The notes under the pieces were generated by a model, which was not told the origin of the DNA, ran no database searches, and saw only the letters and a program-made list of their open reading frames with translations. Both the position numbers and the translations under genes were made by a program. From the NCBI GenBank assembly GCA_003499715.1, contig DNSH01000054.1, positions 1-5,695 on the forward strand: a DNA stretch of 5,695 bases, read 5' to 3'. The DNA comes from Candidatus Mesolinea sp. (GTDB taxonomy: Bacteria; Chloroflexota; Anaerolineae; Anaerolineales; Anaerolineaceae). Positions 1-5,413 of this stretch are shown here, piece by piece. Position 1 is the first letter of the stretch. The number at the start of each line of letters is the position of its first letter.

Positions 1-801
1 TTTGATCCTTCTCAAGCCGAGAGTTGTCTGAGCTATGCCCGCATCAACGGGGGCAGACTGCGCGCACATGTAAAGGTGGAAACTGGTATGGGTCGCTTGG
101 GTATGCTGCCAGAGGAGGTCGTTCCATTTCTGCGGGCACTTCAAGGCAGCGCTATCCAGGTTGAGGGCATTTTCACCCATTTTGCGCGTGCTGATGAACC
201 CGAATCGGGTTATACGCAACGCCAGATTGAAATTTTTAACCAGCTCTTAGCGGAGCTCGAGCAAGAAGGGCTCAAGCCGCCTATGGTGCATGCCGCCAAT
301 TCTGCCGCTGTGTTCAATTTTCCGCAGGCTTGGTATAACATGGTGCGCCCGGGAAATGCGATCTTTGGAATGTCTCCTTCACCAGCTATGCACCTGGATC
401 CCGTCTTAAAGCCAGCTCTCGCTTGGAAGGCGCGCTTAATATCAGTGCGAACCTTCCCACCAGGGCATGGCATCAGTTACGGTTCCATTTATACGACCAA
501 AGGCAAAGAGCGCATCGGGGTCATCCCTGTGGGGTATGGAGATGGTTTCCGCCGAGTGGATAACCAGCAGGTGTTAGTCGGCGGCAAGCGTGTACCGGTG
601 GTTGGGCGGGTGTGCATGGATCAAGCGATGCTCCAATTAGATGATGTGCCAGAAGCGAAACCGGGCGATGAAGTGGTGCTGATTGGAGCCCAAGGTAATG
701 AATGCATAAGCGTGGATGAGGTCGCAAAGCGCTGGTCTACGATTAATTATGAAGTGGTTTGCGGATTAGCTGACCGGTTGCCTAGGATCTACACCAAATG
801 A
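1..801 (+). CDS. alr: Alanine racemase, C-terminal part (5' end outside window)
   Basis: This is a PLP-dependent alanine racemase, which interconverts L- and D-alanine in the cytoplasm for peptidoglycan synthesis. The frame is open from base 1, so the gene starts upstream. The window holds 266 residues, and about 100 N-terminal residues, including the PLP-binding lysine, are missing. Visible family motifs are HVKVETGMGRLG (residues 23-34 of the fragment, with the equivalents of the carbamylated Lys129 and substrate-binding Arg136 of the Geobacillus enzyme), HAANSAA, RPGNAIFG (the Arg that contacts the PLP pyridine), GISYG with the catalytic Tyr at bases 478-480, VGYGDGF, GRVCMDQ, and the C-terminal TINYEVVCGLADRLPRIY. 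The usual Asp of the DTGM motif is Glu here, a mild change. The fragment shows no frameshift and should be functional if the upstream part is intact. The stop codon overlaps the start of the PHP gene by four bases. The identification is firm; a role in biosynthesis rather than catabolism (alr versus dadX) is assumed. Confidence 0.96.
   Translation, partial: FDPSQAESCLSYARINGGRLRAHVKVETGMGRLGMLPEEVVPFLRALQGSAIQVEGIFTHFARADEPESGYTQRQIEIFNQLLAELEQEGLKPPMVHAANSAAVFNFPQAWYNMVRPGNAIFGMSPSPAMHLDPVLKPALAWKARLISVRTFPPGHGISYGSIYTTKGKERIGVIPVGYGDGFRRVDNQQVLVGGKRVPVVGRVCMDQAMLQLDDVPEAKPGDEVVLIGAQGNECISVDEVAKRWSTINYEVVCGLADRLPRIYTK
784..801 (+). promoter_or_regulatory. Ribosome binding site and ATGA stop/start overlap
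   Basis: AGGA at 784-787 lies ten bases before the ATG at 798-800, which shares bases with the TGA stop of the alanine racemase at 799-801. This arrangement typically lets ribosomes finishing the first gene restart on the second. It fixes the start of the PHP gene, since no other in-frame start has a comparable site. Confidence 0.7.
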
Positions 802-1475
802 ACCCGACCCCTGAGGTTCGTGCTGAATTCCATTGCCATAGTGTCTATTCCCCCGATAGTTTAGTGCGTGTGGAGGATTTGTTAGCCGCATGTCAACAAA
901 AACAAATCGACAAACTTGCAATTACTGACCATAATCGCTTAGAAGGGGCTTTACGTGCTCATGCTCTTGACCCGCAACGGGTGATTATCGGGGAGGAGAT
1001 TCAAACAACTGAGGGTGAAATCTTAGGTTATTTCATGCGTGAAGAGATCCCAGCCGGCTTGGAACCATTAGAGGTGATTGAGCGCCTGAAAGACCAGGGG
1101 GCTTTTATTAGCGTGGCACACCCTTTCGATACAAATCGGGATGTTACCCACTGGAAGTCAGGAACGTTAGAAGCAATGTTTCCATTCTTGGATGCTTTTG
1201 AGACCTTTAATGCCCGTTGTTTGCGCCAGGCATACAACGACCAAGCTCAAATCTTTGCTCAGGAGCACGGATTAGCGGGTATGGCTGGTTCCGATGCGCA
1301 CAGCACCTTTGAGTTAGGCAGAGCGACCATGCTTTTAACGGACTTCAACAATGCAATGGAATTACGCGCAGCCCTTCATAATGCCCAATGGAATGTGCGT
1401 TTATCTGCAGCACCAGTGCATTTATTTTCCGTTTGGGCAAAAATTATAAAGAAAGTGCGAAAATCAACCTTTTAG
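798..1475 (+). CDS. PHP-domain metal-dependent phosphoesterase
   Basis: This 225-residue protein consists almost entirely of one PHP (polymerase and histidinol phosphatase) domain, a fold that hydrolyses phosphoesters with a cluster of divalent metals. The metal ligands appear in the family order: HCH at residues 12-14, Asp44-His45 in ITDHN, Glu66/Glu67 in IIGEEIQT, His108 in VAHPFD, Glu135 in DAFETFN, and Asp166-His168 in GSDAH. It resembles the stand-alone YciV/TrpH-like branch rather than histidinol phosphatase or DNA polymerase, but it is shorter than YciV (about 290 residues). The C-terminus ends in a basic stretch (IIKKVRK). The start ATG lies in an ATGA overlap with the alanine racemase stop, and AGGA ten bases upstream can serve as ribosome binding site, so translational coupling is likely. 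The substrate cannot be read from the sequence; a nucleotide, short RNA end or small phosphoester are all possible. The fold call is strong and the function is open. Confidence 0.92.
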   Translation: MNPTPEVRAEFHCHSVYSPDSLVRVEDLLAACQQKQIDKLAITDHNRLEGALRAHALDPQRVIIGEEIQTTEGEILGYFMREEIPAGLEPLEVIERLKDQGAFISVAHPFDTNRDVTHWKSGTLEAMFPFLDAFETFNARCLRQAYNDQAQIFAQEHGLAGMAGSDAHSTFELGRATMLLTDFNNAMELRAALHNAQWNVRLSAAPVHLFSVWAKIIKKVRKSTF

Positions 1476-1493
1476 CAGCCTATTAAAAAGGAT

Positions 1494-1532
1494 AAAAAAA
1501 GCCCGGCAGATTTTACGCCAGGCTTATTCTTT
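1494..1532 (-). terminator. Rho-independent terminator between convergent genes, best on the minus strand
   Basis: A nine-base stem (1499-1507 with 1517-1525) encloses a nine-base loop. Read on the minus strand the stem pairs throughout, with one G-U wobble, and runs into seven consecutive U residues (1494-1500), about 20 bases after the stop of the thioredoxin-CcdA gene. Read on the plus strand the same position is an A-C mismatch and the tail is a weaker TTATTCTTT, so termination of the alr-PHP transcript may also occur here but less efficiently. Confidence 0.8.
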
Positions 1533-1544
1533 AAATTGCCTTGT

Positions 1545-3188
1545 TTAGGCGACTAAGCTGAAAATCAGCCAGCCAGCCAGCAGAATGAAAACTACCGACA
1601 TGCCAAGCTTGACCGCAGCAGCGTGCTTCTGGAGGAAATCCGAAAGCTGCTTGGAGGTGGTGCCATAGTAAGCCAAGAAAAAGACCACGATGAGGGGGAT
1701 GATGAACATCAGGTTGTAGAGCAGCAAATAACCTAACGCTTTTCCGCGTAAAGAAGGCACAGAGCTCATGAAAATGATCGTTGGCAGGTAAATCTGACCG
1801 GTGCAAGCTAACTCAATAAACGAAACAAGGAGTCCGGTAATAAATGCGCCAATATAATAACTCGTTGCCCTTCTACCGCTCTCGTGAATAGTGGCATTAA
1901 TCCGCCGGCGCAGCTGCTTGGGGAGGGTAAGGGTCATATCTTCCAGGTTACCTTCGCGTGCGGTGAAATAATCTCTGATGCTGAGCACAGCTAAGACGAT
2001 ACACAAACCAGCGGTAATTATATAGACTATGCGGCTTACGATGGCTAAAGTTTCCTTGACCAAGTCCAAGATTTTATAGAAACCTAATCCAACCAACAAA
2101 TACGCAAGGAAAACGCCGATTGTAAAGCTGGCGCCGGTGATGAGGATTTCTTTACCTTTTCTGCCGCTGAGCGTCAGATAAGAGATGAAAAATACGATTG
2201 TGGCAAAAGCGCAGGGGTTTAAGCCATCGACCAGCCCAGCTAACACTACCGCTAACCAACCAATGGATTCAAAGCTTTGCAGAAGCGCGTTTTGACCTTC
2301 TTCGGGGTTAAATTCTTCCCAAAAGCGCGGTGAACCCGTCTGACTGAGCTGTTGGAGAACAGGCTCTAGGGCTTGCGGGGTAATCTCGCCTTCACCAATC
2401 CAAGCATGGTCGCCAATAAAGAGAGCTGGAACGGTCAGATCTTGGCTGCGGCTAACGCGCTCCGCCATCCAATTGGCTAAGGGTGTATTTTCATAGATAT
2501 TGAATTCCTCTACAACCAGTTGCGGATAGAGGGTCTGTAAGTATTTAATATCGGTATCGACCCGGTTGCATTCTTTGCAGCCTACTTGATAAAAATAGGC
2601 AGCATAGATGGGTAAATCTACCAGACACGCCTGCGGATTTTCTGTGGTGCAGACTTCAGCATCTGTGTTAGCCGCATCCACCGGAATGGAAATCATCAAA
2701 TTCGGGTCAATGCCCTCGATATCAGGGAAGGGGATACCATCGCCTTGCAATCCTTGTTCGATAATTGCTTGGAGTTTTTGTTCATTGGGTTCTTGACCGA
2801 TCAGGAGCTGATCGCCAATGAGCACAGTAGGCAGTCCGCGCTCCTCAGGTTTGACTGCGTAAGCAGCTTCCACCTTGAGGAGTGCTTGGTAGTAGCTTGG
2901 GTTGCTCAGTTCCAAGAGGCGCAGGTCGATCTGCCCGGGAAATTGGGCTAAGAGTGGGTTGACAATTTGATTGAGGATATCTATGCAGTGGCTGCAATCT
3001 TTGGAATAGAAAAAATAGCCATGCACTTTTGCATTGCTTAAATCCGCAGTAGGTGTGCCTATTTCTGGGCCGATACTTTGGGGCTGCTGCGAACGCGCCC
3101 CTGCGCTTCGAGGGAGAAGCAAACTAAAGAACGCTAATAATGAAAGAAGGATTGAAAAGACAAAGGGATGTTTTTTAAACATGTTCAT
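1545..3188 (-). CDS. Tandem thioredoxin-like domains fused to a CcdA/DsbD-type membrane domain
   Basis: This 547-residue protein probably carries reducing electrons across the membrane to extracytoplasmic thiols, as CcdA and DsbD do for cytochrome c maturation and disulfide repair. Residues 1-31 form a signal peptide or anchor (KK, a long hydrophobic run, then a possible AGA cleavage site). The first thioredoxin/glutaredoxin-like domain (about 55-147) has CSHC at 65-68 and the cis-Pro loop GLPTVLIGD. A linker carries Cys180 and Cys188. The second domain (about 193-283) has CKEC at 204-207 and VPALFIGD. Residues 309-547 form about six membrane segments with the two CcdA-type cysteines, NPC326 in the first helix and Cys462 in ACTGQIYLP. 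In DsbD the membrane domain is followed by thioredoxin; here two such domains precede it. The second ATG, at 3182, is an alternative start. GAGGGA lies 13 bases before the first ATG, which is weak support for either. The fold assignment is strong; the partner proteins are unknown. Confidence 0.92.
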   Translation of the reverse strand: MNMFKKHPFVFSILLSLLAFFSLLLPRSAGARSQQPQSIGPEIGTPTADLSNAKVHGYFFYSKDCSHCIDILNQIVNPLLAQFPGQIDLRLLELSNPSYYQALLKVEAAYAVKPEERGLPTVLIGDQLLIGQEPNEQKLQAIIEQGLQGDGIPFPDIEGIDPNLMISIPVDAANTDAEVCTTENPQACLVDLPIYAAYFYQVGCKECNRVDTDIKYLQTLYPQLVVEEFNIYENTPLANWMAERVSRSQDLTVPALFIGDHAWIGEGEITPQALEPVLQQLSQTGSPRFWEEFNPEEGQNALLQSFESIGWLAVVLAGLVDGLNPCAFATIVFFISYLTLSGRKGKEILITGASFTIGVFLAYLLVGLGFYKILDLVKETLAIVSRIVYIITAGLCIVLAVLSIRDYFTAREGNLEDMTLTLPKQLRRRINATIHESGRRATSYYIGAFITGLLVSFIELACTGQIYLPTIIFMSSVPSLRGKALGYLLLYNLMFIIPLIVVFFLAYYGTTSKQLSDFLQKHAAAVKLGMSVVFILLAGWLIFSLVA

Positions 3189-3224
3189 CGTGGATATTTA
3201 TTCCCTCAACAAATTAATAAATTC

Positions 3225-3233
3225 ATAATAATA
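3225..3233 (-). promoter_or_regulatory. Possible -10 region for the thioredoxin-CcdA gene
   Basis: On the minus strand two overlapping TATTAT hexamers (3225-3230 and 3228-3233) lie about 37-45 bases before the ATG at 3188, in an AT-rich stretch. The only candidate -35 element, TTGCTT, overlaps an inverted repeat and leaves a short spacer of about 15 bases, so this is a weak promoter call based on position and composition. Confidence 0.3.
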
Positions 3234-3235
3234 TG

Positions 3236-3251
3236 TTGCTTCGCAAAGCAA
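3236..3251. repeat. Small perfect inverted repeat upstream of the thioredoxin-CcdA gene
   Basis: TTGCTT and AAGCAA arms of six bases flank a four-base CGCA centre. It lies just upstream of the possible -10 boxes of the minus-strand gene and overlaps where a -35 would be. It is not followed by a convincing T-run on either strand, so an operator or simple hairpin is more likely than a terminator. Repeats of this length also arise by chance. Confidence 0.35.
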
Positions 3252-3387
3252 AAATTGTCTATTGGATTTGCTCCAAACCGGGCTTGATTCTAACACGGTA
3301 TGGAAAAAACTCCGTGAAGCATCCTCGATTGAGAAGAACTACACAGCAAACCTAAAGAAAAGGGAGGGGAAGGCTCTAGTTAATAAA

Positions 3388-5253
3388 TTATACAATTTCG
3401 ACTTGGTCGAGGGGGAAGCGGCTTTTGCTGTAAAGCTCTCGCAAGTGTTCTTTACGCTCCTCATCTAGACCAGCCAATACGAGCCGTAAATAGAAGCTGC
3501 CATCAGCAGAGGTTGTGTGAATGGTGTGAATGATATTTCCTCCAGCTTCGGAGACCAAGCCAGCCAAGTAGGCTAAAACGCCCGGACGATTGGCAGTATT
3601 GGAGCCGCTCACTTCGATGGTTACCCAATTGAGTACCGCGCGCGAAATCCCCACACGGTCTAAGGCATCATCCAGCTCACGCAAGATAATTGAGCCTCCG
3701 CCAACTGCAGAATAGAGGTCATCCAGGTTAGCGCAAGCCATCAAGCCAAGCAGTTGTTCAATGCGGCTGCTTTCCAGTGAAGCGACATCGTCCAGAGAGA
3801 GTATTCCCCGCTTAGCCAGCAGGGGATGAATGAGCTCCTTGCCTTTTTGGCTGGCTTCCTTAAGCGCTACCGTTGCCAACACCACGCGCAGCCGCCGGGC
3901 AGTAGTGATATCGCAATGGTTCAGCCATTCGGGTTGGGGCACCAAATGTGTGCCAGTGGACACCACTTCAACCACATCTCCGGGACTGAGCGTGTCATAG
4001 ATATGGCGTTCCTCGCCATTGACTAAGACCTTGCTGATTTTATCTAAGTAAAACTCTTGGATCGCAGCTACGCCATCCAAGACTGTGCCGCCTTCTTGCA
4101 AGAAGCGCGTACCGCCATAAGGGGTAAAGATTTGCACAGGGCGATATTTAGAAATGTCTTTTCCGTGATTGATGGCGTAAATTATTCCCCAGGTGTTTTC
4201 ACCTTCCATCTCATCTGTGGCAATGGCAGTTTCGATCGCACCCATACCTGGCAGCCAGCTAGTCACCTGTAAGGCACGGTAGCCATTTTGGGGGGTGGCA
4301 ATGTAGTCATCGAATCGGTCTTGATCCAAATTCTTGCCGAAATAGCGGTTCACGCGTGCCAGCAAACGGTAACATGCCATCTCGTCATTGTCTTTGAGGA
4401 TCATTCGAAAGCTGACGATGTCATTTACTGCTGAAAAATCTTGGAGAGAAGTCCGCCGTGCACGTGCCATACGCTGGAGCTTATCCCAGGCTTGCCAATA
4501 ACCGTTGACTGTAAAGTGGATTGCACCATCAATGCCTTCCTGTTCCATCAGGTGGCCGAGTTCCCCTAGGTAATAGCGGATAAAATTCAAATTTAGGCGT
4601 GGGTCGGAATCGATCTTTGCTTTGACGGTATCGTACGATTCAGGTTCGGCATACGGGAAAGCCATATCTTCGATCCACCGCCGCCAGCGGTAGCAATTCA
4701 GAATGCCAGCCAGCTTCCCATATGCGCGAATAGCTTCGGTGGCTTTCTGCCACTGCTTGCCTGGTGGCATGTATTTGAGAGTTAACAAGTTGTGGCTTTT
4801 ATCTGCAAGTTTAATCACAAAGACAGCTGGGTCGCGGAACATGGCGATCTTGCGCAGGGTGTCCATCTCGCGGGTGCTCCCATCGCGGGGGTTTGACATT
4901 TTAGTCAACCCGTCGATGATATGCGCGATTTCTTCGCCCATCTCACCCGGAAAAAGAGCCCTGATTTGGTCAATGCTCTCTCCGGTATCTTCCACAGCAT
5001 CATGCAACAAGGCGGCAATAGTCCAAGTTTCCTTATGGACCAAGTTGTCCACAAAGCTCGCCACCCAACCACAATGGGTTTCGAAGTAAGGTTCTCCGGA
5101 AAGGCGCGTTTGACCGGCATGCACCTGTTTACCCCATTCAAAGGCGCGTGCTATGGCTTCCGTGCGGGGCTTGAACTCTTCAACGTGGAATTCGCCCAAG
5201 ACTCTCGGCCTGATTTCGGTAATGTTCTCAATCTCTACCATCTGCGGGCTCAT
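3388..5253 (-). CDS. Long RelA/SpoT homologue with HD hydrolase, altered synthetase, TGS and ACT domains
   Basis: RelA/SpoT proteins make and break the starvation alarmone (p)ppGpp. This one has 621 residues against the usual 700-750. The HD hydrolase domain (about 30-200) keeps the expected residues: Arg50, His60, HDAVED at 84-89, and Asp151/Asn155 in LADKSHN. One extra residue stands before His60 (PYFETH instead of the usual PYxxH). The synthetase-like domain (about 225-360) keeps Asp278, Arg283, FDDYI (314-318), NGY (323-325) and Glu341. The usual GRPKH is GYWQA (251-255), and EIQIRT reads ETAIAT (341-346). A TGS domain (about 373-432) and a helical domain follow, then a C-terminal ACT domain (about 543-621, with NRPGVLAYLAGLV). 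The CC zinc-finger segment between helical and ACT domains is missing. The first ATG (5253) lacks a close ribosome binding site; the ATG at 5241 (Met5) has a weak GGAT and is an alternative. Hydrolase activity is likely and synthetase activity doubtful. Confidence 0.93.
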   Translation of the reverse strand: MSPQMVEIENITEIRPRVLGEFHVEEFKPRTEAIARAFEWGKQVHAGQTRLSGEPYFETHCGWVASFVDNLVHKETWTIAALLHDAVEDTGESIDQIRALFPGEMGEEIAHIIDGLTKMSNPRDGSTREMDTLRKIAMFRDPAVFVIKLADKSHNLLTLKYMPPGKQWQKATEAIRAYGKLAGILNCYRWRRWIEDMAFPYAEPESYDTVKAKIDSDPRLNLNFIRYYLGELGHLMEQEGIDGAIHFTVNGYWQAWDKLQRMARARRTSLQDFSAVNDIVSFRMILKDNDEMACYRLLARVNRYFGKNLDQDRFDDYIATPQNGYRALQVTSWLPGMGAIETAIATDEMEGENTWGIIYAINHGKDISKYRPVQIFTPYGGTRFLQEGGTVLDGVAAIQEFYLDKISKVLVNGEERHIYDTLSPGDVVEVVSTGTHLVPQPEWLNHCDITTARRLRVVLATVALKEASQKGKELIHPLLAKRGILSLDDVASLESSRIEQLLGLMACANLDDLYSAVGGGSIILRELDDALDRVGISRAVLNWVTIEVSGSNTANRPGVLAYLAGLVSEAGGNIIHTIHTTSADGSFYLRLVLAGLDEERKEHLRELYSKSRFPLDQVEIV

Positions 5254-5278
5254 CCGATTTACGGAAAATTATCCTTTC

Positions 5279-5284
5279 ATTATA
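5279..5284 (-). promoter_or_regulatory. -10 box of the RelA/SpoT-like gene
   Basis: A perfect TATAAT hexamer on the minus strand lies 25 bases upstream of the first ATG (5253). No good -35 is visible at 16-18 bases distance (GCATTT or similar), so the promoter may be weak or activator dependent. It predicts a leader of only about 20 bases for the first ATG, or about 30 for the ATG at 5241. AAAGGA just downstream of the hexamer is too far from either ATG (18 bases or more) to be a normal ribosome binding site. Confidence 0.5.
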
Positions 5285-5358
5285 GCCGATTTATTCTGAA
5301 AAAATGCATAATTCGTGCAATTTATAACGATTTTCCCATCGAACAATCTCTTAACGCT

Positions 5359-5380
5359 TATCCGATGAATTCATTCGATT
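5359..5380. repeat. Imperfect palindrome centred on GAATTC in the divergent promoter region
   Basis: A perfect ten-base palindrome ATGAATTCAT (5365-5374) sits within a longer imperfect one, with 8 of 11 positions per arm matching about the centre 5369/5370. It lies just upstream of the possible -10 box of the YigZ-family gene and between the two divergent genes, the usual place for a dimeric repressor or activator site. No known regulator motif is recognised. Confidence 0.35.
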
Positions 5381-5394
5381 GCCTAAATTTCGTT

Positions 5395-5400
5395 TATGAT
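5395..5400 (+). promoter_or_regulatory. Possible -10 box of the YigZ-family gene
   Basis: TATGAT matches the -10 consensus at five of six bases and lies 13 bases before the ATG at 5414. No clear -35 is present. If used, transcription would begin near 5406-5408, leaving a leader of only a few bases, which agrees with the lack of a recognisable ribosome binding site. Confidence 0.35.
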
Positions 5401-5413
5401 TGTGGCAGAGTGC

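Noticed and set aside
1531..1806. 91-codon minus-strand frame overlapping the CcdA domain end
   Set aside because: It lies in another frame of the same strand as the clear CcdA-type membrane domain; its His/Pro-rich translation looks non-coding.
3294..3316. CACGG/CCGTG hairpin as a terminator for the RelA/SpoT-like gene
   Set aside because: The stem is only five bases with a 13-base loop and no T-run follows on the minus strand.
3262..3468. 68-codon plus-strand frame spanning the gap and the 3' end of the RelA/SpoT-like gene
   Set aside because: It has no ribosome binding site and no family resemblance, and half of it lies antisense to the ACT domain.
4703..5089. 128-codon open frame on the plus strand inside the RelA/SpoT-like gene
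   Set aside because: It is antisense to the conserved HD domain, with no recognisable protein features.
3388..5253. Calling the gene relA, spoT or rel outright
   Set aside because: The altered synthetase motifs and missing zinc-finger segment make a standard symbol misleading.
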